Shown: positions 20,090 through 29,200 of the stretch, piece by piece
Layout: every line of letters starts with the position of its first letter
Numbering within the stretch: position 1 is the first letter of the stretch
NCBI RefSeq assembly: GCF_904849725.1
Contig: NC_058518.1
Location: 512,045,225-512,109,224, forward strand
Direction of reading: 5' to 3'
Length of the DNA: 64,000 bases
From: Hordeum vulgare subsp. vulgare
Lineage: Eukaryota; Streptophyta; Magnoliopsida; Poales; Poaceae
The notes under the pieces: generated by a model
Told to the model about the DNA's origin: nothing
The model's database searches: none
What the model saw: the letters and a program-made list of their open reading frames with translations, nothing else
Made by a program: the position numbers and the translations under genes

Positions 20090-20386
20090 CTGTGTTATAC
20101 GACAGTATATCAAATACAATCACGATCCTAAAAATTAGTACCACACGGTCTAAACGAGGAAATATAGTTGCTAACCTTTTAGAATAAGTAGAAATAAAGA
20201 GGAAGAGGTTTAAGCGTGGCTCAGGCATCTCATATCGTAGTTGTGTTCGGTGAACTAAAGCGGCATCGCTCTAACACACATTTCAACAAACACCTCTAGT
20301 GCATCAAAAAAAGTAGAAAGCTAGCACACACCCACAATCCTACATCCAAGAAAAATGCAAGGAAGAGGAGAGATGGGGGGCTGTGC

Positions 20387-20394
20387 TATATATA
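20387..20394 (-). promoter_or_regulatory. TATA box of the CACTA-2 transposase
   Basis: TATATATA lies just inside the right subterminal repeats, about 300 nt upstream of the transposase ATG and separated from it by a leader and a presumed 5' intron ending at 20090. The position matches the box of CACTA-1. Confidence 0.6.
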
Positions 20395-20400
20395 GGCAGA

Positions 20401-20620
20401 GGACTTTAGTCCCGGTTTAAGACACAAACCGGGACTAAAGGTGGCGCACATGCGGGCTGCCCACCGCGTAGCCCTTTAGTCCCGGTTTGGGACACGAACC
20501 GAGACTAAAGGCTCCTTACGGGCCGGGACTAAAGCCTCGAGGGAGGCATTTAGAATTGAAGCGACGTGGCCGGGCATTTAGTCCCGGTCCAGAGGCAGGC
20601 CGGGACTAAAGGGTCCCGGC
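20401..20620. repeat. Right subterminal repeats of CACTA-2
   Basis: Inverted pairs of TTTAGTCCCGGTT occur (for example CTTTAGTCCCGGTTTAAGA and AACCGGGACTAAAGG), seven motifs in about 220 bp before the terminus at 20642. Confidence 0.88.
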
Positions 20621-20642
20621 CAAAGGCCCGTTTTCCACTAGT

Positions 20643-21145
20643 TATGCTCGACCGAACAGACTTCCCAAATATAATGATGGATGAACAACAAAACAGGCAG
20701 CGTTCTCAACTTCCATATATTTATTTGGTGTTATGTTACCCTCAAAAATCTCAAATCGCCGGGTGTTTCTCTAAACCTCCTTCGCTGCCAGTTGCAAGCC
20801 CATGCGACATGTGTGCATCAGCATCAACTAGAGCCTGGACTAAAGTTGGAGCCTATGAGTTCTTGGTGGCCAAATTTTGGTTCATCAGGAAGAAAAGCAA
20901 GACCGACACACGCTGCCGCCTCATAGTTTGCTTCTCACATCGGTCAAGTTATAATTTCATTCCCTATTATTATCTCCATGTTCAGTTTTTATTTCGCTCG
21001 TTGTTCCACTTTCTGAAATGTCTTTAGAATTGCGAAATACTATGAATCATGATATGGAAAAGAGGTAAGAGAAATATGAAAAGTTGAGGGCTCACATTTT
21101 TACCTTGAACGGGGCCTCCATTTACTTAGGCACGGCCCTGTTAAT
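20643..21145. other. Right flank of CACTA-2, no gene recognised
   Basis: The open frame at 20566-21027 begins inside the CACTA-2 terminus and shows no recognisable domain. The sequence looks like low-copy or unclassified intergenic DNA. Confidence 0.35.
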
Positions 21146-21147
21146 TA

Positions 21148-21228
21148 CTCTCTCTGCAAGCTAATGTAAAAATATTTAGATTACTAAAATAGTGTTTTAA
21201 ATGTTTTTAAATTAGTTTATGGAGGAAG
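21148..21228. mobile_element. Stowaway MITE, 81 bp
   Basis: TA duplications flank it (21146-21147 and 21229-21230). The ends CTCTCTCTGCAAGCTAATG and AATTAGTTTATGGAGGAAG are inverted, and the centre ATTTAGATTACTAAAATAGTG is the core of the common Triticeae Stowaway that folds into one long hairpin. Several mutations indicate an old copy. Confidence 0.85.
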
Positions 21229-21230
21229 TA

Positions 21231-21500
21231 GTTTGGATCAGAGGAAGTAGTCTTTTTGTTTTTCAGCAGGCACGCTTAAATAAACTGGAGACGTAAATTC
21301 ATGGGATGCAAACTACAGCACATACAAGGAACTAGACGAACTACACCGACAATGAAGCTCGACACAGCAGATGCATCCACCCAATCATCTCACGGCAATC
21401 AAGCCTACCAATCCAACGTGAAAATGAAGCGAACAACCACATGTGTTTTGAATCCTGATTTTCTAGCGTAATGCATTTTTGAACTAAATAGATATACTTA
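21231..21500. other. Spacer between MITEs
   Basis: Nothing recognised; intergenic-looking sequence. Confidence 0.3.
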
Positions 21501-21591
21501 TCTCTCGAATCCATAATAACTGTTACAGTTTTGAACTAAAGTTAGTGAACTTTATTTTAAAAGCTTGATACTTGTTTTAAATTGGAGGGAG
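21501..21591. mobile_element. Degenerate Stowaway-like MITE, about 91 bp
   Basis: TA flanks both sides (21499-21500 and 21592-21593). The ends TCTCTCGAATCCATAATAAC and TTGTTTTAAATTGGAGGGAG-like are imperfectly inverted, with the GGAGGGAGTA end typical of Stowaway. The arms have diverged. Confidence 0.55.
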
Positions 21592-21593
21592 TA

Positions 21594-22014
21594 CAATAAC
21601 ATTGTACTCCTCCTCAAGAAAAGTCTTATTTTTCCTCATGCCACGGATCCGCTCCGCTCCACCTTCGATGGCCTTAGGACCGTGGAGATGCGGAGGATCT
21701 CAGCCCCCCGCCGACGGAAGGGTCCCCCGTTTTCGTTTTTGTTATGTTCAACGTTTTGGTCACCTTAGTAGGAATAATGCATCCCACATTTGATCCCCGT
21801 CCTTGTGGCCGGAATGGCCTCGTCAAAGAACGCGTGGAGGTGTGTCTTCATCGAATTTCATGGGATTTTGTCAAAGCTGGTCTTCGACGGATCTGTTTGG
21901 AATTTTGAATCCAGTTTTTGTCCGTCTTCGTTCGTATGGTTGCAAATTTGATCTCTCAGATCTACAACTCTCTTCATTGACAGTGGTTGTTGCTATGGTA
22001 CGCTATGATGTTAT
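21594..22014. other. Region downstream of the defensin-like gene
   Basis: Mixed composition. A segment around 21640-21980 (GGATCCGCTCCGCTCCACC...; ATGGCCTCGTCAAAG...) looks like a repeat of unknown class, with phrases such as GGTGTGTCTTCATCG. I cannot identify it. It adjoins the putative poly-A signal of the defensin-like gene. Confidence 0.3.
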
Positions 22015-22020
22015 TTTATT
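22015..22020 (-). terminator. Poly(A) signal of the defensin-like gene
   Basis: AATAAA on the minus strand, within AATAAAATAA, lies about 110 nt past the stop codon, a normal 3'UTR distance in plants. Confidence 0.5.
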
Positions 22021-22128
22021 ATACTGAACGTTCATCGTCCATATAGCTAGATCTAACTAACTCAAAGTGCACAACCAACCAATTCACAAATCGGCGAGGT
22101 GGAGATGACTAGCGTGCGATCGAGGGTC

Positions 22129-22499
22129 TCAGCAGTAACAGTGGCAGTAGTGCAGCTTGTTGCGCCTCTTGCACTCGCCGCCGCGGCAGGCCGACTGGCA
22201 CCATGCATCACACTCGTCGTCCTCCTCCTCCCGCTTGCAGCCCTTGTTCTCCAACGCGTTGCCCCACACGTGGTGGTCCACGCAGCAGTGCGGCTCCCCC
22301 GCCGCCGACGCCGCCGCCGACGCCGCTGCAGCAGAATCAAACAGGATCATCATCAAGCGTGCGTTGATACATACAAAATGCAGGCGGCGTGTGTAGTGCA
22401 AGACGAATCGATCGATCGATGGGGCTTACTCGCAGAGGCGGAGGCGAGCAGCGACACGAGGACGACGAGGGCCACCCATCGTGCGGCGATACGAGCCAT
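22129..22499 (-). CDS. Secreted cysteine-rich, defensin-like peptide (two exons)
   Basis: Exon 1 (22499-22430) starts at ATG and encodes a 23-residue hydrophobic signal peptide; GTAAGC follows. A 104-nt intron ends in GCTGCAG. Exon 2 (22325-22129) joins in phase and ends at TGA, giving 88 residues. After an Ala-rich linker the mature part has ten cysteines (37, 38, 53, 62, 66, 70, 75, 84, 86, 88). It contains CxxxC (66-70), GxC (73-75) and CxC (84-86), the signature of the cysteine-stabilised alpha-beta fold. The intron after the signal peptide is also typical of plant defensin-like genes. A TATA box and AATAAA are present at proper distances. Relatives act in the apoplast as antimicrobial or signalling peptides; which role applies here is unknown. 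No lesions are visible. Confidence 0.75.
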
Positions 22500-22612
22500 G
22501 ACGATGATCTTCTTACCCTTTCCTTGAGACGTGTGGGTCGAATCGATTGATCAATCTCAAGGTGCGTTCCTCTCTCCCGATGGGTGTGGAATTGCTCTCG
22601 CAGCATCTACTA

Positions 22613-22621
22613 GTATATATA
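22613..22621 (-). promoter_or_regulatory. TATA box of the defensin-like gene
   Basis: The minus strand reads ATATATATACTAG about 115 nt upstream of the ATG, leaving a leader of roughly 80-90 nt. Confidence 0.6.
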
Positions 22622-22639
22622 TCCTCCGGATTCATGCTT

Positions 22640-23575
22640 GCCCTAGTTTCGGATTTTTCTTTCCATAAATAAAGCAACTCGATTTGGTAGTAGTATCATT
22701 ACGTTCTGGCGAGATCACCGTGCTATACGATTTCCATCCATTGATGGAGATGCTAATAGGGGGCATTTCACAGCGAACGTCCTCCCGGCCGTCGCATGAA
22801 TCTCAAAGCAGAACCGACGCCACGCCCTACTGAGCGCGCGCCCAAGGCCGCTAGGATGGGAGGGCCTTCTATGAATCTTTTGGTTCGAAACGTCACGTAC
22901 GTGTATTTCAGTCCTGAAAATGCCATGGCAGCTTTTTTTTGTTTGTTTTATGAATCCTTTTTGTTTAAAATGCCACGTATAGTTTTTTCAGTAACGAAAC
23001 TGTTGCAGCAATGGTAGTTTTTTAAGAGGTTGGCATTTTTATTTTAAATGACATGGCAGTTTTCGTTGCCAAGCGCGCGGTTTATTATTAGTATCATTAT
23101 TATTATTATAGAATTTTTAATTTTTAATTGCATGTAAATTCTTATTACTAAGCTTATGTCATTTTTTATTTTTAATGGCATGCCAGCTTTTATTAGTAAG
23201 CGCATGGCAGTTTTTTTATTACCAATGTGATATCATTTATTATAAGGAGGATGTCATTTTTTCCTTATAAGAAGATGGTATATTGTATAAATAGGATGTC
23301 AGTTTTTATTATAAGAAGATGGCATATTGTATAAATAGGACATCATTTTTATTATAAGAAAATGGCATTTTTCTCGTGGATTTTTTCACAAATTTGCAGT
23401 GCATGATTTATATATTTCTGTCATTTTTTCCTTTTTCTGCACTTGATTTTACATGAAAATATGTTTTAAGTTGCGGTAGTTTATATATTTTTCTGTCATT
23501 TTTTTCTTTTTTTCCTATGTAATGGGCTGCAAGGCCTAGTAAAATAGGCCGGCTGTAATGGGCTGGATCCCCAAA
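22640..23575. repeat. AT-rich field with recurrent ATGGCA/ATGTCA motifs
   Basis: T-rich sequence in which short phrases (CCATGGCAGC, ACATGGCAGTTTT, GCATGGCAGTTTTTT, GATGGCATATTG, GATGTCATTTTTT) recur every 30-60 bp. It is bounded by GC-richer pieces containing AATGGGCTG/GGCCGGC near 23525-23570 and GCGCGCGCCC near 22835. No TIR or coding region could be defined; it may be an unclassified non-autonomous DNA transposon. Confidence 0.5.
23266..23365. repeat. 44-bp tandem repeat, about 2.4 copies
   Basis: The unit starts TATAAGAAGATGG(C/T)ATATTG and continues TATAAATAGGATGTCAG plus a T run. Copies begin near 23266, 23310 and 23353, with few differences. Confidence 0.75.
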
Positions 23576-23779
23576 TTTGTATAAGCGACCGAATCAAGTA
23601 AGATGCACAGATCCTAGAGAGCAACTACGTGCCGAGACCTCAAAAACGAAAGAAATGTATTATTTATTTATTTTCTTTCACGAGACAGTAAACTACAGTT
23701 CAACGGTAAGCAACGGTTCAGAGATGATTGTTGGGCTTCCTTTTTGCAATGGTAGTAAAATGTTGTATCTTGCCTGGGC

Positions 23780-24105
23780 TTACTCGTTCAAATCTTCTCT
23801 TGTAGATCTGTTTGCTATTTTTTTTAGCAGCGGCCATCCGGCATTTTGTTCAATCAAAGGCCGTACATAGTCCAAGTGCAAAGCCGCAGTTAAAAACTCA
23901 GGGATTACATTATATGTTACATTTAGCACTCTAGTGGAAAGACAATGCTTCGCTAAAACATGTGTCGTTTCATTTGCCTCCCTTTCACAATGTTTCACTT
24001 CAAATCCCTCAAAGATTGGGAGATATGATGTCATCTATTTAAAAACCGGACCACAGCTTGAACAATCTCGCTTAACATTCCAATCATCAGCCACATTTTT
24101 GCTAT
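23780..24105 (-). pseudogene. RNase H-domain fragment of a LINE-like element
   Basis: The minus strand encodes GFEVKHCEREANETTHVLAKHC followed by a tail ending near 23780. The REAN-x(3)-HVLAK signature is the C-terminal part of the RVT_3/RNase H domain of plant non-LTR elements. Upstream (24034-24105) the similarity continues in another frame after a stop (SEIVQAVVRFLNR), so it is frameshifted. It differs from the RNase H fragment at 8190-8628 and is in the opposite orientation. Confidence 0.6.
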
Positions 24106-24174
24106 AGTGACCAGCTGAACCTTCGTCCATTTTTCTTTTTTGGCTAACTAGTAAAAAATAGAGCTTACGTTCTA

Positions 24175-24440
24175 GCCTTTAGTGGGCAGTAGTCCTGACC
24201 GCTTTACGATCTGGAACTAATGCGAGCATTAGTCTTGGTTTGAACGGCTAGGAGCGGACGGGCGGCACTGCCATCTTTAGTTCTGGTTGACGTGGGGCAT
24301 TTAGTTCCGGTTGATGTCACAAACGGGGACTAAAGGGGTTGCGGCATGAGCGACACCCTTTAGTCTTGGTTGGTGTCTCCAACCGAAACTAAATGTTCGT
24401 CTTCAATCCCGTTTTTAGATACCAACCGGGACTATAAATT
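24175..24440. repeat. Degenerate subterminal repeats of CACTA-3
   Basis: About ten variants occur (GCATTAGTCTTGGTTTGA, TTTAGTTCCGGTTGATG, CGGGGACTAAAGG, AACCGGGACTATAAA). They belong to the TTTAGTCCCGGTT class but are heavily mutated, mostly by transitions. Confidence 0.75.
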
Positions 24441-24821
24441 TGTCTATATATACCCTTCCCGCCCTCTTCTTTGTTTTTTTCCTAAAGAAGGTGGAAGGTG
24501 TGTGTTAGTTTGTTTTCCTTTCCTATGCACAAGAGGTGTTCGATGAAATGCGTGATAGCATAATGCCACTTGAGTTCACGAGCCACACTTACGCTTTCTC
24601 CTATTTCTTTGCATATGTGTATGTGTGGTTTAATATAGGGTGTCGTCTCGTCTCCGTCCCCGTCCTCACCTCAGTCGATCGCCCGTGCCGATCTCGTCGT
24701 CGGCACCACCATGGTGAGCCTCTTGTTCTTATCTTTTTTTTTAAATCTTACTTTTATGATTTAGATAGTTACTTGTATATTTTTCTTCATTGTATTATTT
24801 GTTTATTATTATGGAGTGTCA

Positions 24822-25240
24822 TGGTTTTGATATCCTTCCTCATCGGCTCTCGTCCGGTCTATGATTCGGATATTGTACATTATCTTTTACAACTATTTGT
24901 TTTATTTCATGTTTATGACAATTATGTCGACCATCTGGATATAGATATTTTTATCTATGGGGTATGTGAACTAGAAATTGCAACCGACCTTCTTGTCGAG
25001 AGGTTAAATTTAGTTAATTTCTTTTGAAAAGAATTGAAGAAGAGAAGATGGAATTGGAATTGTATGTTGCCAATGTCGTTAATGATCACAAGATTAAGAT
25101 GGATGCTATGCGCTTGAAGATTAGAATGATTAAAAAATATGACATTAATAAAGAACCTTAGTATCATTATGTTGTTGGATTAATTATTACCTTAATTACG
25201 ATTTATGGCATTTGTTGTTGCACTTAAATGTTCGACATAG
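24822..25240 (+). pseudogene. Decayed coiled-coil/tail-anchor small gene in CACTA-3
   Basis: It is collinear with the CACTA-2 gene at 15494-15987: ATG followed by VLISFLIGSRPVYDSD, then the exon starting GVCELEIAT, one MDAMRLK heptad (CACTA-2 has three), and the membrane segment as LIITLI with a changed end. A shortened coiled coil, a TGA within the coiled-coil start and a TAG before YHYVVG break it. It shows that the gene is a standing component of the CACTA lineage and not a one-off capture. Confidence 0.65.
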
Positions 25241-25439
25241 TTGTATCTTAGTTGCAATGTATGTTAGTTTGATCAACTATGTATGAATTTTATATATTTA
25301 TTTTTGCAGTAATAACATTTGATCACTACCGTACTTTGATCTTAATGTGATGAACTTGTATTAATTTGGTCATTTCTCTATTCATGATGTTCTGTAATGG
25401 TTTTTCATATACTTAATTATATAAGGTAGATGAACCGAT

Positions 25440-26210
25440 AATGGATACGGCGACTGACGCACTTTCGAGTACATTACGGGTCTACATAATTTTATCGGTG
25501 TGGCTTAGGAAAATAGTCCGAATTTGTTTTATGTGTTTGTCCGTGTATTAACTATGATAATAAGAAGGATTACTCTTCCTCGAAAATCCTTCACACCCAC
25601 CTGCTCCGGTCCGGTTTCGTGCCCAGCTATAATGTTTGGACCAAGCATGGATAAAGATGGGTTATGATGGAATACAATGAAGAAGAAGAGGTTGATGACA
25701 ACTATGTCCCCTGAATATGGCGATACTGTATCGGAGGAAGCTGAAGATCAAGAAGCACCACATGTGCCCACTGATGATCTTCGCCGGATCATTGTTGATC
25801 ATCGGAGATAATGCGAAAGTGAAAAGGAGAAGTTGAAGTTCGATCGCATGTCAAAGGATCACAAAAAATGGTTGGACCCAAATTGCGAAGATGGTAACAC
25901 AAAGTTCAGTACCATACTTGAGTTACTGCAATGGAAGGTAGATAATGGTTTGTCTGACAAGGGATTTGAGAGGTTACTGAATATAATGAAGAAGAAGCTT
26001 CCAAAGGATAATGACTTGCCTGACAGTATGTACAAAGCAAAGAAGGTTCTCTGCCCTATGATTAGAGGTGGAGAAGATACATGCATGCCCTAATGACTGC
26101 ATCCTCTACCGCGATGTGGAGTACGATAATTTGAGTGCATGCCCGGTATGCGGTGCATTGCGGTATAAGAACAAACACGATAACCCTGGTGATGATGTGG
26201 AGGGCGAGCG
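25440..26210 (+). pseudogene. Transposase N-terminal fragment of CACTA-3
   Basis: Segments in shifting frames match the CACTA-2 transposase in order: a CVCPCINYDNKKDYSSS region near 25525-25580, LLRSGFVPSYNVWTKHG followed by TGA near 25650, FDRMSKDHKKWLDPN, KGFERLLNIMKKKLP, YKAKKVLCPM, then a frameshift into ACPNDCILYRD and CPVCGALRYKN, ending at DDVEGER at the LARD border. Stops and frameshifts make it nonfunctional. Confidence 0.8.
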
Positions 26211-29200
26211 TGTCATGCCCAGGATGCGACCCAATCCTTAATTTGGCACGAGGGCCTCGTCAGGGATAGAAGCGCATCTCGTCGTGTCGCAAGAATGGAT
26301 ATCGTTACAAGTACATGTACTGAAAAGATGAGATATATAAAGAGTTGGCTTACACTCGCCACAAGCTACATCAGAGTCACATCAGTACATTACATAATCA
26401 TCAAGAGTAAGAGCAAGGTCCGACTACGGACGAAAACAAACGACAAAAGAAGAACGACGTCCATCCTTGCTATCCCAGGCTGCCGGCCTGGAACAAATCC
26501 TAGATCGAAGAAGAAGAAGAAGAAGGAACTCCAAATGATCAATCAACGCGCTCGCGTCAAGCAACCTTTACCTGTACCTGCAACTGGTGTTGTAGTAATC
26601 TGTGAGCCACAGGGGACTCAGCAATCTCATTTCCAAAGGTATCAAGACTAGCACAGCTTAATGGGTGAGGTATGGTTAAGTGGTGAGGTTGCAGCAGCGG
26701 CTAAGCACATGTATGGTGGCTAACTTACGAATACAAGAAATAAGAGGGGGAAGATCTACGCATAGCGGACGTGACTACTGATAATCAAATGAATGATCCT
26801 GAACACCTACCTACGTCAGACATAACCCCACCGTGTCCTCGATCGGAGAAGGAACTAACGAAAGAGACAGTCACGGTTACGCACACAGTTGGCATGTTTT
26901 AATTAAGTTAACTTCAAGTTATCTAGAACCAGTGTTAAACAAAGTATCCACGTTGCCTCATAACCGCGGGCACGGCTTTCCGAAAGATTTAACCCTGCAG
27001 GGTGCTCCAACTAGTCCATCACAAATTACCACAAGCCGCATAGAAATCCTCAATCACGAAGCTCGCGATCTCGTCGGATTCCCTAGTGGAAAACCTCAAC
27101 TCTGAGATTACCCAAAGCATCACCGGAATCCCGATGCACAAGATATCTCGTCAAAGGTAAAACTAATCCAGCAAGGCCGCCCGACGTGTCGACGATCCCG
27201 ATAGGAGTCGCGTACCTCGTTCTCAGGACACGGCGGATGAGCTAGACGTCGGGATCGCTAAACCTCCGGGTGACCAGAGGGGCGCCGGACATCGCTCAGG
27301 TGGGGCCAACACTCATGAGGAGCACTGGCCCGGGGGTTGATTAAATTTCCTCGGGTTAATTACTCCCTATGCAGTTCATTAGTTATTAGGCAAATATAGT
27401 ACCAAAGTTGGGCTCTGCCAGACCAGCTTTAATCTAAAACGAATTATCAAGGGGGTCCCCATAACAACCCCGATCGTGTTAGGAGCGCTCGTTTATGGAA
27501 CATAACACCGGTAGCCGAAAACTAAGGGGGCAAAGGTGGAACAAAACACCAGGCTAGAAAGGCCGAGCCTTCCACCTTTTACCAAGTATATAGGTGCATT
27601 AAATTAAATAGCATTAATTTGGTGATATAACAAGGAACCCATGCTTTGCATGGAAGCAACTGCACGTGCAACTAGCAACGCTAACACAGGGTTAAGCAAG
27701 AGGTAACATAGCCATTCAGTGGTTTGCTAGGTCGAACAGGTTGAAGGTGATCATGGCATTGTTGAGAGGCTGATATTTAACATGTGGTAGGCAACGAGAC
27801 ATAAACGGTAGCAACGGAATAACTAGCATGGCAATGATAGTAATGGTATCTGGGGAAATGATCATCTTGCCTGAGATCCCGCTTGGAAGAAGAACAACTC
27901 GGTGAAGTCAGCGAACCGACGTAGTCGAACGGTCCTCACATTCCGACATGCTTGCGGAACTCTATCGAGACGGAGGAAACCTGAAACAAACATCAACACA
28001 AGTATTCACCACAACAAAAGCAAGACATGATGCATACCCTAATATGATGCATGAACAGGTCATCGATGCACGGGATGGCACGACAAAACACCTCACACAT
28101 ACACTACACCTTAAATGAAGCTCGATATGCAACGGGTTGCATATCGATGAAACTCCACGTTTAACTATTTAATTAACTCCCGTTAATTATCACGGCAATA
28201 TTAAATGTTATTAACATGGCAAGGGGTGAGCGATGAACCTACATGACAACCTAGTCGACAGCACGTCGGACTTTGAACGGAGCTACGGCACAAGAACAAG
28301 CAACACAAAAACATATGTCATGAATGCGTCATGCATGCGAGTTCAAACATCATGACAAGGAGGAAATAAGCATGGTGATGCCATGGCGAGCGAGAGGAAA
28401 CCATGGCGGCAAATCAGAAACGATGCCACGGCAACGTTCCTATCCCGATAACTCGAGGAGAAAACGGTGCCAACGTATACGAACGCGTGCGGGAACGGTA
28501 AATAAAGGTGGGGTGATCCCGTATCTCGGGTTCCCATGTGTCGAGGGCTCGACGAAAAGGAAGACGACGTGCACGGCAAATAAACGGTGCAAACAAACGG
28601 TGCATAAATACGGTGCATACACGCATTCGACTTGTACAACACACACATCCGTACATCACTAGCACACGGTACACGACATGTCCCCTCGGTATACCTTCGA
28701 CGCGTGCGAATCGGAGGGGTTCGGTTGAAGCGGACATCATGGTCGTCGTGGAAGTAGTCGTACACGCGCCAGTAGTTGAAGTAGTGGTATACGGTCTCGT
28801 CGACGGTAGTCGTTCACTCGGCTTCGGCAGACGGTCTTCGGCGTCGGTAGTCGTTCACGACTCCGTGGATGTCCGGGGTCGTCGGGGCGTCGTGGTACTT
28901 GGCGATCTTGTCGAGGACCCACGAAGGCGGTGATCATGCACGCAGCGACGCACGCGACACGACAACAACTACAACGGCAAAGCGGCACTAGCACTAGCAA
29001 GCAACATCTACTAGCAAGCATCGACAGCGGCAGCTTCTAGCCTAGCAGCACACGGCTAGCAACTAGCTACGCAAGCAAGCAACAGCAAGCAACAACTGCA
29101 GCTAGAAAATCGGACAACAGCAACCTAGCAGCAATATCAGCAAGGCACACAGGAGCATAGGCTCGGCAGCAACAAGCAAGCTAGCATCATCTAGCCTCGG

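Larger units (their letters stand above)
8912..20642 (-). mobile_element. CACTA-2: near-complete En/Spm (CACTA) transposon, 11,731 bp
   Basis: The left end ACTAGTGGGGACGGGGCC and right end GGCCCGTTTTCCACTAGT are inverted, and a 3-bp duplication TAT flanks them (8909-8911, 20643-20645). The canonical outer C/G of the CACTA terminus is absent or mutated. TTTAGTCCCGG-type repeats lie inside both ends and again near 14.8-15.0 kb. From its 5' end (right) the element has a TATA box, transposase (20089 to 16772), a convergent small coiled-coil gene (15494-15987, plus), low-complexity tracts, and a second gene ending in an Ulp1-like domain (13574 to 9336). The gene content is that of an autonomous element, but both large genes carry stops. 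It resembles the Caspar/Jorge group of Triticeae; the subfamily is not certain. Confidence 0.88.
24146..26210 (+). mobile_element. CACTA-3: decayed En/Spm element, left part, cut by the LARD
   Basis: It starts at AACTAGTAAAAAATAGAGC, a mutated CACTAGTA terminus. Then come degenerate subterminal repeats (24175-24440), a TATA-like box, a decayed copy of the coiled-coil small gene (24822-25240) and the N-terminal third of a transposase on the plus strand. The LARD 3' LTR enters at 26211 in the middle of the transposase. The right half of the element is not seen in the window: the far side of the LARD is truncated and joined to unrelated DNA. Confidence 0.75.

Noticed and set aside
28324..28933. 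112-140 codon frames in the LARD LTR, repeated at 45631-46240
   Set aside because: Same reason: duplicated LTR sequence, no recognisable domain, overlapping frames on both strands.
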